A stretch of 64,000 bases of DNA. Origin: Tolypothrix bouteillei VB521301 (GTDB lineage: Bacteria; Cyanobacteriota; Cyanobacteriia; Cyanobacteriales; Nostocaceae). A program made the translations under genes and the position numbers. Every line of letters starts with the position of its first letter. Position 1 is the stretch's first letter. The stretch covers positions 1,954,717-2,018,716 of the forward strand of contig NZ_JHEG04000001.1 of NCBI RefSeq assembly GCF_000760695.4. Direction: 5' to 3'. This document shows positions 37,364-46,840 of the stretch, one piece after another. The notes beneath the pieces are model-generated. The model did no database searches and was not told where the DNA came from. It saw nothing but the letters and a program-made list of their open reading frames with translations.

Positions 37364-37863
37364 TCTGTTCTCCTTACATCGTTATGTAATTAAAGTGTTT
37401 ACATTACCAATACTTATCATGTTGTTTTGCCTTAACTTCGTACTTCGCAATGAACTTTAATGAATGACAGACCAATTGTAAAGAAATGTAAAATTTAGAG
37501 GAAAGAGGATTGAGGGGACACTTCCAAAATGTTCCTGATTTCAAAGAAATCATGCCGAAATCGGTGAGTAAGCTCCGAAAAGACTTGGCTTTTGCTTTCT
37601 GTCTTTAAAATCGCTGCTTCAAAAAACGCAGACAAACAGGGTGTATAAAGTATTTTTCAGTATTATTAACTACACTTAAGTTATAACATAGACAAGCAGC
37701 AGACATTAAGGGGAAAGCCACTGACTCCCTTCCCAATGGCTATATCAGCCATAGCCGTAGGGTGAATATTGCCAGCTACATAGTGTGGTCGGGCAATGCC
37801 CACCTGCAAAAATCGGTAATTTTTAGATGGGAAAGGAAGTAAAAACTGCCACAAGCAAGGTTT
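37364..37863. other. Divergent intergenic region
   Basis: 500 bp between the small hypothetical gene and the sensor kinase. No gene or strong structure seen; presumably promoters in both directions. Confidence 0.4.
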
Positions 37864-40059
37864 GTGCCGTCAACCAAAGAATATGTCACAAGTGTTGCTG
37901 ATTTATCTTTAAAAAAAATGTCAATACACAACTTCTCTAAAGAAACCATCAGCCAACAAGTTAAATCAGGAATTGCGATCCGAGGTGTAAAGTTGCAAGC
38001 TAGCTATTCAAAACTAGCTTTAAGCCAGAGAATAGTTATGCCATTTCTTCTGGTATTTTTCAGTATTATGGTGCTTGCGGTTATTAACTTTGCTTACTGG
38101 TTCAGCAGTAGTTTGGAGCAGCAGATAACGAGCCATCTTGAGACTACGACTTTAGCAGTTTTGCAAGCCATACACAAAGAAAAACAATTTTTACATTCTT
38201 GGACACGGCTGATAGCTGAACGAGAAGATGTTCGTACCGCAATTAAGCAATCCGATACACAAGCACTTCTAAAGATATTAGTGTCACAAAAAACAACTTT
38301 AAAATTAGATTTACTGAAAGTCGTTAATCAAAATGGTGTAACTCTATTAAATTTGAAACAGCCAGCATTAGATGAGTCATTTTTAGAAGATCGAAAAAGT
38401 ATTTCCCTCGCACTGAGTGGCTTATATCCTTCTGATGTCGTTCATGTTTCTCAGCAACAAGGTCAGATAAAATCGGTATTAGTTGGGTTATCACCTATTC
38501 GAGACGGAGAAGAAATTATTGGTGCTATCGAACTGGGTACTGTTATCAAGCCAGAATTATTTCAACACACAGATCCCATTAAAGGAGAACACGTAGTTGC
38601 TTTTAATGTGCGTCAATCATCATTATCCGGTAAAGCAAATCTCCTGTGTGTTTACGCCTCCACAATACCAGCTGTTTGTAAAACTCAGTGGCAGCCTCCC
38701 GGAGTTACCGATGCACCTCAACGTTTTATAATTGCGGGAGAAGATTACTTAGCAAAAAGTGTTGCGATCGCGGACTTGAGTAATGCGTCTTTAACAGTTA
38801 CAGTCTTAAAATCCCTTTCTCCCTTAAACAAGACTCTCCAGTTTTTATGGTTGAGGCTGTGGAGTTTTTTTATACTGGGTGCGTTAATAACCATTTTTGT
38901 AGGTAAAAGCATTGCGCGAAGAATTGCCGATCCCTTAGTAGTTGTTACTCAAGTTGCACAAAAAGTCACAAAAGAATCCAACTTTGAGCTACAAGCCCCC
39001 GTCACCAGTCAAGACGAAGTAGGAATACTAGCGGTTTCTCTCAACAGCCTGATTCGTAAAGTAGCTGAATACACTCAACAATTAGAACAAGCAAGATTAA
39101 CCTTAGAAAAACGGGTGCAGGAACGGACTCAACAACTTTTACAGAAAAATCAGGAATTAAATTTAGCTTACGATCAACTGACTGAAGCATTAAACGAATT
39201 GCAGCAAACTCAAGCACAATTAATTCAAAAAGAAAAAATGTCTTCCCTTGGCAATATGGTAGCGGGTGTTGCCCATGAAATCAACAATCCCATCAACTTT
39301 ATTTATGGTAATATAGCCTACACTAAAGATTATACAGAAGAATTACTCAGATTACTATTGCTGTATCAACAAGAGTATCCCCAGCCAACTCCAGCAATTC
39401 AAAATCTTTTAGAAGAAATTGATTTTAATTTTATCACCGAGGACTTAACCAAACTGATGTCTTCGATGAAAATAGGTGCTCAACGCATTCGCGATATTAT
39501 TTTATCATTAAGAAATTTCTCACGTTTAGATGAATCAGAAATGAAATTTGTGGATATTCATGAAGGAATTGAAAGCACTTTATTGTTAGTCAATCACCAA
39601 TTTAGAGATGAAATTAAAGTTATTAAAAAATATGGTGATTTACCATCGATTGAATGTTATCCTGCACAACTCAATCAAGTTTTTATAAATATTTTAAACA
39701 ATGCTATAGATGCCTTAAAAGAGTTATTCGTTATTAATGATTCGCTACTTGTAGAGAAAGGACAAAGGAGAAACCGTCAAATTGAAATTTGTACTGAAAA
39801 CGTGACTATAAATGACGTTGTTGAAGGAATTTGTATCAAAATCAAAGATAATGGTTCTGGAATAGAACCAAAATTACAAAATAAAATTTTCGATCCTTTT
39901 TTTACAACGAAAGAAGTTGGTAAAGGGAGTGGATTGGGATTGTGGATTTCCTATCAAATTATTCAGAAGCACAAAGGTAAAATAGAAGTTGATTCTGCCT
40001 TGGGTAAAGGAACAACGTTTATTATTACTTTGCCGCTGGTACAAACTAGGAATAGCTAA
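37864..40059 (+). CDS. Membrane sensor histidine kinase (periplasmic sensor, HAMP, HisKA, HATPase)
   Basis: 731 aa from GTG; the ATG at 37918 (MSIHNFSKETI) is an alternative start, as neither has a clear ribosome site. TM1 is at about 55-79, a periplasmic sensor at 80-327 (single-Cache-like), TM2 at about 328-347, HAMP at 348-400 (RRIADPL..VTQVAQKV, DEVGILAVSLNSLI) and a coiled coil at 400-455. The kinase core has H471 in [10 protein letters not shown]-box NILNNAIDAL, DNGSGIEP, and GSGLGL. It lacks a receiver domain and no response regulator is adjacent, so the partner is unknown. The last codons overlap a perfect 19-bp inverted repeat. Confidence 0.88.
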   Translation: MPSTKEYVTSVADLSLKKMSIHNFSKETISQQVKSGIAIRGVKLQASYSKLALSQRIVMPFLLVFFSIMVLAVINFAYWFSSSLEQQITSHLETTTLAVLQAIHKEKQFLHSWTRLIAEREDVRTAIKQSDTQALLKILVSQKTTLKLDLLKVVNQNGVTLLNLKQPALDESFLEDRKSISLALSGLYPSDVVHVSQQQGQIKSVLVGLSPIRDGEEIIGAIELGTVIKPELFQHTDPIKGEHVVAFNVRQSSLSGKANLLCVYASTIPAVCKTQWQPPGVTDAPQRFIIAGEDYLAKSVAIADLSNASLTVTVLKSLSPLNKTLQFLWLRLWSFFILGALITIFVGKSIARRIADPLVVVTQVAQKVTKESNFELQAPVTSQDEVGILAVSLNSLIRKVAEYTQQLEQARLTLEKRVQERTQQLLQKNQELNLAYDQLTEALNELQQTQAQLIQKEKMSSLGNMVAGVAHEINNPINFIYGNIAYTKDYTEELLRLLLLYQQEYPQPTPAIQNLLEEIDFNFITEDLTKLMSSMKIGAQRIRDIILSLRNFSRLDESEMKFVDIHEGIESTLLLVNHQFRDEIKVIKKYGDLPSIECYPAQLNQVFINILNNAIDALKELFVINDSLLVEKGQRRNRQIEICTENVTINDVVEGICIKIKDNGSGIEPKLQNKIFDPFFTTKEVGKGSGLGLWISYQIIQKHKGKIEVDSALGKGTTFIITLPLVQTRNS

Positions 40060-40121
40060 TGGCTAATTGCTAACGGTTCCATTAGCAATTAGCCATTAGC
40101 TATTAGCCATTAGCAATTAGC
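40055..40121. repeat. 19-bp perfect inverted repeat plus third copy, between convergent genes
   Basis: GCTAATGGCTAATTGCTAA (40055-40073) pairs perfectly with TTAGCAATTAGCCATTAGC (40082-40100) across an 8-nt loop; a further direct copy of TTAGCCATTAGCAATTAGCC follows to 40121. It starts inside the last codons of the sensor kinase and ends just before the radical SAM gene end. It may serve as a bidirectional terminator and belongs to the ATTAGC heptamer-type repeats. Confidence 0.8.
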
Positions 40122-41690
40122 CACTAACTCATTCACGGTCTCATAAGGTTTCTCAGCACCTTGTGCTAAATACTCAGCAAGCTGAGATTCTATTTGCTCG
40201 CGTACAATTTGACGGTATTCCAAGAAATGCTCGTTGTGAGCGCAGGTGGCAAGATAATGTTCTGCTACTCTGGGATTCCGCTTGATGATGCTAAACAAGT
40301 GATGCCAGAATTTCCATCTGGTTTCACGTTTGATTCCCTGTCTCCAGATAACAAGCAATAGCGCTTTCACAACCACCCACTCTGGCATTTTAAAAGGAGA
40401 AGTCCATGTTGGCTTGCCCATCATGAGAAAACAACGATAAGTGCGATCTAAGTACTGCATGGGCTCGTACAAAGTACAGAAAGCATCTATATATTCTCTA
40501 GCAATATCTTCTAAAGGACGAGTGGGAATAAAGTTCATTAAAGTCGTCTGGTTAATATTGCCATCTTTGTTATCTCGCAATCTTCCTTCCCGACTCAGGC
40601 GATGCCAAAGGGCTGTATTTGGAAGTGCTTGTAGCATGGCAAAAGTTGTAGAGGGAATTGCTGCTTGTTCGGCAAAGCGGACAATACGATTCCCTGCACC
40701 TGCTTTTTCTCCATCGAACCCAATGATAAAGCCAGCCATTGGGCGCAAACCTGCTTTGATGATGGTGTGAACCGCTTCAGTTAAGGAATTGCGGGTATTT
40801 TGAAACTTTTTCGTGAGTTGCAAACTGTCCTCATCTGGTGTTTCAATGCCCAAAAATACAGCAGCAAAACCGCACTCAACCATCAACTCCATTAATTCTG
40901 GATCTTGTGCTAGGTCGATAGAAGCTTCGGTATCAAACCGGAATGGATAGTTGTGCTTTGCCATCCAAAGCTTTAACTCTTTCAGCAACAGCTTCACGTT
41001 GCGCTTGTTACCGATAAAGTTGTCATCCACCATAAAAATACCGCGCCGCCAACCTAACTTGTAGAGGTAATCCAACTCTGACAATAGCTGTGCTGGAGTT
41101 TTGGTACGTGGCTTGCGCCCGTAGAGAACAATAATGTCGCAAAATTCACATTGAAAAGGACAGCCCCTTGAGAATTGGACTGACATCATGTCGTAGGCGT
41201 CGAACTCTAGCAAATCAAACCGGGGTATGGGGGTTGTTGTCACGTCTGGTTTTTCTGTAGCGCGAAAAATACCAGAAGTGTCACCTCGTTTGATTGCCCC
41301 GACAAACATCGGTAGGGTAACTTCTCCTTCATCTAGAATAAGAAAATCAGCACCCACTCCCTGAACTTCATGAGGAACTGAAGTTGGGTAAGGACCTCCC
41401 ACAGCAACTAATTTACCGCGCCGCTTTGCTTCTCGAATTTGTTCGAGTAAATCTTGTTTTTGAACAATCATAGCGCTAAAAATACACACATCTGCCCATG
41501 CCCATTCTTCCTCTGTAACTGGGCGAATATTACGGTCAACTAACTTGAATTCCCATTCTTGGGGTAATATTGCCGCTACTGTCACTAAACCCAAAGGTGG
41601 TAGCAAAACCTTACGATTAACTAACTCTAAAATTTTTTCATATGACCAAAATGTTTTGGGAAAAACAGGATAAACCAGTAAAATTCGCAT
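40110..41690 (-). CDS. B12-binding-domain radical SAM protein (DUF4070 type)
   Basis: 526 aa. An N-terminal cobalamin-binding-like Rossmann domain (1-135; MRILLVYPVFPKTFWSYEKI) lacks the DxHxxG histidine motif. The radical SAM core follows, with CxxxCxxC C177/C181/C184 (GCPFQCEFCD), and then the DUF4070 C-terminal domain. Relatives include HpnP, which methylates hopanoids at C-2, but the family is large and many cyanobacterial members are uncharacterised; I do not assign hpnP. Cytoplasmic, oxygen-sensitive [4Fe-4S] enzyme. Transcribed toward the kinase at 37864; stop lies in the repeat. Confidence 0.85.
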   Translation of the reverse strand: MRILLVYPVFPKTFWSYEKILELVNRKVLLPPLGLVTVAAILPQEWEFKLVDRNIRPVTEEEWAWADVCIFSAMIVQKQDLLEQIREAKRRGKLVAVGGPYPTSVPHEVQGVGADFLILDEGEVTLPMFVGAIKRGDTSGIFRATEKPDVTTTPIPRFDLLEFDAYDMMSVQFSRGCPFQCEFCDIIVLYGRKPRTKTPAQLLSELDYLYKLGWRRGIFMVDDNFIGNKRNVKLLLKELKLWMAKHNYPFRFDTEASIDLAQDPELMELMVECGFAAVFLGIETPDEDSLQLTKKFQNTRNSLTEAVHTIIKAGLRPMAGFIIGFDGEKAGAGNRIVRFAEQAAIPSTTFAMLQALPNTALWHRLSREGRLRDNKDGNINQTTLMNFIPTRPLEDIAREYIDAFCTLYEPMQYLDRTYRCFLMMGKPTWTSPFKMPEWVVVKALLLVIWRQGIKRETRWKFWHHLFSIIKRNPRVAEHYLATCAHNEHFLEYRQIVREQIESQLAEYLAQGAEKPYETVNELVANC

Positions 41691-42505
41691 GAACCGTCAT
41701 ACCTCACCAAAATCAGCGTACAAGGAAATTAGTATTTGATGCTTGAGAGTCTTCCAGACGCAGTTAACTTTTATAAAGTTTCTGAGATCTCCTAGCTTAA
41801 AATATATTTAGTCAATTTTTTCACCAAGTGTTGTGTAATTTAACGGGAATTTTATAGGATGGCATCAAAATCTGAAAAGCTGTTAGCAATGTGTCAAAAT
41901 TTCTGAAACACCCCTAAACTACCGTGAATAAAGGGGACTTTAACAGTGTTTTTCTACATTCTTTCTGTAAGTGTCTAAATAAAATCTGAGACTCGAGAGA
42001 TCTTTTCTCAGAGGATCTCGAAATACTTTATAAAGTTGTAATTTATACTAGTATAACATGACTGAAATAACTATACCATTGGGATTGAGAAAAAAGATTC
42101 AGTAATAAGCGTTTGCGCCTTCTATCCTCAGACGAGCGTACTTCTGCCTTCACGTACTAGTATTGATAACTGGAAATGGCACGGCAGGTATTACGACCGG
42201 GAAAACCTCCTCCAGATAATTCTCTAAGGAGATATCCAAAGGGGATTTGTTTGTATAGTAGCGAATTATATTGGTCCAAAACTTTTAAAAAATCTTCTAA
42301 AAACTGATATGAAAATAGGATTGGCACTCGAGATCGACCTCTCCGTCGCTAGTTACCAGCCTTTAATTTCAAAGTAACCCGTAACCTTACATACTAGTTT
42401 TACTTAAATTTTTAATACTTTTTAACTTGTGATTGGGATCACTGCCAAAAGATTTTTAGAGGTAAAAAATATATCATCTTGAGTATGAAGGAAAGGTGTA
42501 GTAAT
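41691..42505. other. Long divergent intergenic region
   Basis: About 800 bp between the radical SAM gene and the dual kinase gene. No credible gene; AT-rich with scattered HIP1-free sequence. In-frame TTG/ATG codons at 42479 and 42485 upstream of the kinase start fall here. No riboswitch or repeat was recognised. Confidence 0.4.
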
Positions 42506-45004
42506 ATGCTCAAGTTGAGTGATTACGAAATTCTAGAGAAAATTCACATCAGTAGTAATACTGTTATTTATAAAGGATATATTATACATAACAAGAAACC
42601 AGTTATTATTAAAACTTATAACTATCAACAGCCCTCCTTAGAAGAAGTTAATCTATTGAAACATGAATATCAAATAACTAAAGATTTAAATATAGAAGGA
42701 ATTATTAAGCCGTATAATTTAGAAAGCTATAATAATGAGCTAGCTCTAGTACTGGAATATTATGAAGGGCAATCGATAGACCGACTCATTGAACAGCAAA
42801 AGCTTGAATTAAAAGAATTCTTAGAAATAGCAATTCAATTAGCACAAACTTTATCAGAGTTGCATGCCAATCAAATTATTCATAGAGACATAAAAAGTTC
42901 AAATATTCTTCTAAATGTAGAAACTAAGCAAGCAAAGATTATAGATTTTGCGATCGCAACACGTTGGTCTCCAGAAAATACAAATATCAGCAGTACAAAC
43001 AGCCTTGAAGGGACTCTTGCCTATATGTCCCCAGAACAGACAGGTAGAATGAATCGTCAGATTGATTTTAGGTCTGACTATTACTCATTAGGTGTCACCT
43101 TCTATGAAATGCTGAGCGGTCAGTTACCATTTGCAGCAACAGACCCAATGGAACTCATTCACTGTCACATTGCGAAAAAACCAGTTCCACCCCATGAGCT
43201 AAACTCAGAAATCCCAGAAATGGTTTCTGAGATTATTGTAAAATTACTAGCAAAAAACCCAGAGGATAGATACCAAAGCGCTTTGGGGTTAAAACACGAC
43301 TTAGAATTTTGTTTAAATCAACTGACAACTACAGGTAAAGTTTCCCATTTCACTATAGGGAAACAAGACTTATTGAGCGAACAATACACCCATCAAAAAC
43401 TCTATAACGACGAATTAGAGTTAAACCCTACTTCCGCTCGCCTTCCAGTTACGAAAACAACAAAATTAACAGCTACGGAAGTCATAGATGCTTTCGATTT
43501 TTCAACAGTCATGAAATTTTCTTGCGCTATCTCAGAAGAAATTTATCTGGATAAGTTGCTAGATAAGTTAATGCATATTCTTATTGAAAATGTAGGAGCA
43601 CAAAGAGGGTTACTAGTTTTACAAAGATCGGGGAAATTAGTTTTAGCAGCTGAAGGTTCTCTAGAATCCGAGAAATCCGTTTTAGTTCCTTTTATACCTA
43701 TACAAGAGAACCTCGATCTACCTATATCTATTATTAAATATGTTGCTCAAAATCAAGAAATTTTAGTATTTGATAATGCAAATCAAGAACATTTATGTAA
43801 GAACGATCCCTATATTATCAAGCATCAAACCCAGTCAATTCTTTGTTTGCCAATTATCTATAAAAATCATTTAACAGGATTGTTATATCTAGAAAATACC
43901 ATAACTCAGGGTGCTTTTACACGCGATCGCCTTAAAGTTCTATCACTGCTGTGTACGCAAGTTTCTATCTCAATTGAAAATGCCAATCTTTACAGCAATT
44001 TGCAGAGCCATTCCCAAGAACTAGAGGAAAAAAATCAGGCTCTACAGGAATCTGAAGCGAGAGAAAGAGAAAAGGCAAGACAGCTAGAAGCAACATTACA
44101 GCAACTACAAAATACACAGCTACAACTTATACAAAATGAAAAGTTGTGTAGTTTGGGACAAATGGTAGCAGGTATTGCTCACGAAATTAATAATCCAGTC
44201 ACCTTTATAACTGCCAATCTCTCTCATGCAAGTAACTATACTAAAGACTTGCTCCATCTTATCAACTTGTACCAGTTCTACTATCCCAAACCAGTTGATG
44301 AAATTAAAGACGAGATAGAAGCAATGGACTTGGCTTTTCTTCAAGAAGATTTGCCAAAAATGCTGAAATCATTAAAAGTAGGAGCAGACCGGATTAAAGA
44401 AATTATCCGCAATTTGCGAAATTTTTCCAGACAGGATTCAACCGAACTGACGCTGCAAGATATTCATGAAGGAATCGATACAAATTTGATGATTCTACAA
44501 CACCGTTTGAAAGCCCAACCTCACAGACCTGCCATTGAAGTGATTAGAGATTACAGTGATTTACCAATGGTACAGTGTTATGCCGGGTTGCTCAACCAAG
44601 TGTTTATGAATCTTCTGGCTAATGCGATTGATGCTGTTGAAGACTCATTTGTCATTCGTCATTCGTCATGTCTACGAGACGATGAACAAATGATACATAA
44701 CACGGGACTGATTCATATTCGCACAGAAATATCAGATAGCGATCGCGTGACAATTCGGATTGCAGATAATGGTTCTGGGATGCCAGAAGAGGTGAGATGC
44801 AAGCTGTTTAGCCCGTTCTTCACCACAAAACCAATAGGTAAAGGAACAGGTATTGGGTTATCAATCAGCCGTCAGATTATTGAAGAAAAGCACAAAGGAC
44901 AGTTGAGTTGTATTTCATCACCCGGTCAAGGTGCAGAATTTATCATAGAAATTCCCCTCAGACAACAATACGAAGAAACACAAGTGAATGAAATGGTATT
45001 TTAG
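42506..45004 (+). CDS. Ser/Thr kinase - GAF - histidine kinase hybrid lacking the AAA module
   Basis: About 832 aa from ATG 42506 (MLKLSDYEILEKI), the family-typical start; TTG 42479 would add nine residues. Kinase domain 5-280: VIIK lysine, HRDIKSSN loop, DFA in place of DFG, SPEQTGRMNR activation region. GAF at about 340-495, coiled coil at 500-545, then HisKA with GIAHEINNP and HATPase ([28 protein letters not shown]). The usual AAA/TPR region of about 900 residues between kinase and GAF is absent, and the join is in frame, so this looks like a compact natural variant. An insertion of about 20 residues after NAIDAVEDS is encoded by heptamer repeats. Confidence 0.87.
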   Translation: MLKLSDYEILEKIHISSNTVIYKGYIIHNKKPVIIKTYNYQQPSLEEVNLLKHEYQITKDLNIEGIIKPYNLESYNNELALVLEYYEGQSIDRLIEQQKLELKEFLEIAIQLAQTLSELHANQIIHRDIKSSNILLNVETKQAKIIDFAIATRWSPENTNISSTNSLEGTLAYMSPEQTGRMNRQIDFRSDYYSLGVTFYEMLSGQLPFAATDPMELIHCHIAKKPVPPHELNSEIPEMVSEIIVKLLAKNPEDRYQSALGLKHDLEFCLNQLTTTGKVSHFTIGKQDLLSEQYTHQKLYNDELELNPTSARLPVTKTTKLTATEVIDAFDFSTVMKFSCAISEEIYLDKLLDKLMHILIENVGAQRGLLVLQRSGKLVLAAEGSLESEKSVLVPFIPIQENLDLPISIIKYVAQNQEILVFDNANQEHLCKNDPYIIKHQTQSILCLPIIYKNHLTGLLYLENTITQGAFTRDRLKVLSLLCTQVSISIENANLYSNLQSHSQELEEKNQALQESEAREREKARQLEATLQQLQNTQLQLIQNEKLCSLGQMVAGIAHEINNPVTFITANLSHASNYTKDLLHLINLYQFYYPKPVDEIKDEIEAMDLAFLQEDLPKMLKSLKVGADRIKEIIRNLRNFSRQDSTELTLQDIHEGIDTNLMILQHRLKAQPHRPAIEVIRDYSDLPMVQCYAGLLNQVFMNLLANAIDAVEDSFVIRHSSCLRDDEQMIHNTGLIHIRTEISDSDRVTIRIADNGSGMPEEVRCKLFSPFFTTKPIGKGTGIGLSISRQIIEEKHKGQLSCISSPGQGAEFIIEIPLRQQYEETQVNEMVF
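44648..44702. repeat. TTCGTCA heptamer repeat inside the kinase gene
   Basis: TTTGTCA, TTCGTCA and TTCGTCA run in tandem (44648-44668), followed after a short loop by a partly complementary GATGAACAAATGAT. The repeat encodes FVIRHSSCLRDDEQMIHN between the N-box helix and the next strand of the ATPase domain, keeping frame. Paralogues in this window have only a few residues there. Confidence 0.7.
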
Positions 45005-45081
45005 GTTAATTGTTCTTTTAGCCGTATAAACTGGGTATCCTTTATTACAAGCTATCTAGCAATTTTGTAGGATGTAACAGA

Positions 45082-45552
45082 ATGAATCAACTTTACTGGT
45101 TGATTGTAATTACACTCTTGTATTTAGGATTTTCTTGGTTGCGGCATCGATACTTACCACAGACTTCTTGGATTCGGGAGGTTGCTACGTTACGCAAACC
45201 TCTGCTAAACCAACAAAACCTAACTCGTGCTCAGATTTGGGGTAACAGTCTCGATTTTTTGAAGCTCGGCTTCGTCGAAATGTCTGTTTATCTCGTTTTG
45301 AATTATCTCACGAGTCCCATGACTGAGAGCGGTTCTCAAGAACCTGTAGTGTTGTTTGTACAATTTATATTGTTTGTCTTGTTTGCAGTCAGTTGTTTTG
45401 GATTGGGTTTTGGGCTCTACCTCATTCGTAACTTACTTTATTGGCAAATCTTTGAATTCGTAATTCCTTCATTACGTCGAATCTTTCAATCAAAATATTT
45501 TCAATCTCAATCTACTTCCCCCAGTCTTGATTTACCAAGAGAATGGGTCTAA
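45082..45552 (+). CDS. Hypothetical membrane protein, 3' end altered by an IS
   Basis: 156 aa with an N-terminal helix (about 3-20) and two or three further hydrophobic segments (about 62-80 and 88-118). An extramembrane segment (TSWIREVATLRKPLLNQQNL) lies between. I do not recognise the family. The stop codon TAA at 45550 lies in the left end of the TnpB insertion; without it the reading frame would run a few codons into the DnaJ-like gene. So the native C-terminus probably differs by only a few residues. Confidence 0.6.
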   Translation: MNQLYWLIVITLLYLGFSWLRHRYLPQTSWIREVATLRKPLLNQQNLTRAQIWGNSLDFLKLGFVEMSVYLVLNYLTSPMTESGSQEPVVLFVQFILFVLFAVSCFGLGFGLYLIRNLLYWQIFEFVIPSLRRIFQSKYFQSQSTSPSLDLPREWV

Positions 45553-46840
45553 AGCCTCGCCCTTCTAGGGCGACTTATATGTGTTATAATATTTTGCGCA
45601 GAAGTTTTCCACGGAAAATGATTGTTTTAGAATTCAAAGCCAAAGGGAAAACGACTCAATATACTGCCATTGATGAGGCGATTAGGACTGCTCAATTTGT
45701 TCGCAATAAGAGTATCCGTTTTTGGATGGATAATCGAGGCGTGGGACAAAAACAAATGTATCGCCTTAGTAAGTCATTGAGAAGCGAATTCCCGTTTGTA
45801 AAAGCTTTGAATTCTAGTGCTTGCCAAGCTTCTATTGAACGGGCTTATAGTTCTATTGCTCGTTTTTACGACAACTGCAAAAAGTCTGTTCCGGGTAAAA
45901 AGGGATATCCAAAGTTCAAGAAAAATTCTCGCTCAGTGGAGTATAAAACCTCTGGGTGGTCACTTTCCGAGACCAGGAAACAAATAACCTTCACCGACAA
46001 AAAAGGTATTGGTACGCTCAAGCTGAAAGGAACATGGGATTTAAACTTCTACCAATTAGAACAGGTAAAACGAGTTAGATTAGTTCGTCGTGCTGATGGG
46101 TATTATGTTCAATTTCTGATTAGTGTAGACAACAAATTAGAAACACAACCCACAGGGAAAACCATTGGTTTGGATGTAGGACTTAAAGAATTCTATACCG
46201 ACAGCAATGGACATAGTGAACCTAACCCAAGGTTTTATCGCACAGGAGAGAAACGTCTAAAATTTAGACAAAAGCGCGTTTCTCGTAAAAAGAAAGGCTC
46301 TGCCAACCGTAAGAAAGCTATTAATAAATTAGGGCGAGTACACCTCAAAATAAGTAGGCAACGTGAAGAACACGCCAAGAGACTGGCGCGTTGCGTAATC
46401 CAATCTCACGACTTGGTATCCTATGAAGATTTGAGGATTAAAAATTTAGTGAAAAATCACTGTCTCGCTAAATCTATTAATGATGCTGGTTGGTATAAAT
46501 TCAGAAAATGGTTGGAGTATTTTGGGGTGAAGTTTGGCAGGATAACTGTTGCGGTTAACCCCGCCTACACTTCTCAAGAATGCTTCAGTTGTGGCGCAAT
46601 AGTCAAAAAATCTCTATCTACAAGAACCCATGTTTGCGAATGCGGCTTTGTAATAGATAGAGACTCGAATGCCGCTATCAATATTCTGAAATTAGCCTTG
46701 AGTACCGTAGGGCATACGGGAACTTGGATCTACTATCCGAACGCTTCAGGAGATTCGACCTCTACTCATACTGGAGAAATCCTGTATCAGCAAGTTGGGT
46801 CTGTGATTGAAGAATCTTCGCCCTTATAGGGCGGAGAGTG
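45546..46840 (+). mobile_element. IS605-family (IS1341-type) insertion carrying only tnpB
   Basis: Left-end hairpin CGCCC-TTCTA-GGGCG (45558-45572) and right-end hairpin CGCCC-TTATA-GGGCG (46819-46833) flank a tnpB gene; there is no tnpA. Ends are inferred: if the element spans 45546-46840, removing it joins AGAGAATG directly to TCAAAAATTGAG and recreates an ATG start for the downstream gene. No target-site duplication is expected in this family. The 3' end of tnpB overlaps the right-end hairpin, where the guide (omega) RNA scaffold normally lies. Confidence 0.75.
45618..46829 (+). CDS. tnpB: RNA-guided endonuclease TnpB (IS605 OrfB)
   Basis: 403 aa from ATG 45618 (MIVLEFKAKGKTTQ), the family start; an in-frame extension to 45543 is part of the IS end. 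RuvC residues are intact: D186 in IGLDVGL, E270 in VSYEDLRIKNL, and the DRDSNAAINIL motif at 347. The zinc finger has CFSC (322/325) and CEC (340/342) cysteines. TnpB is an RNA-guided DNA nuclease whose guide comes from the element's right end. With no tnpA it can move only with a transposase in trans. The stop TAG lies inside the right-end hairpin. Confidence 0.92.
   Translation: MIVLEFKAKGKTTQYTAIDEAIRTAQFVRNKSIRFWMDNRGVGQKQMYRLSKSLRSEFPFVKALNSSACQASIERAYSSIARFYDNCKKSVPGKKGYPKFKKNSRSVEYKTSGWSLSETRKQITFTDKKGIGTLKLKGTWDLNFYQLEQVKRVRLVRRADGYYVQFLISVDNKLETQPTGKTIGLDVGLKEFYTDSNGHSEPNPRFYRTGEKRLKFRQKRVSRKKKGSANRKKAINKLGRVHLKISRQREEHAKRLARCVIQSHDLVSYEDLRIKNLVKNHCLAKSINDAGWYKFRKWLEYFGVKFGRITVAVNPAYTSQECFSCGAIVKKSLSTRTHVCECGFVIDRDSNAAINILKLALSTVGHTGTWIYYPNASGDSTSTHTGEILYQQVGSVIEESSPL

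Noticed and set aside
40110..41690. Calling the B12 radical SAM protein HpnP (hopanoid methylase)
   Set aside because: The same domain plan is shared by many cyanobacterial paralogues, and no hopanoid genes are adjacent.
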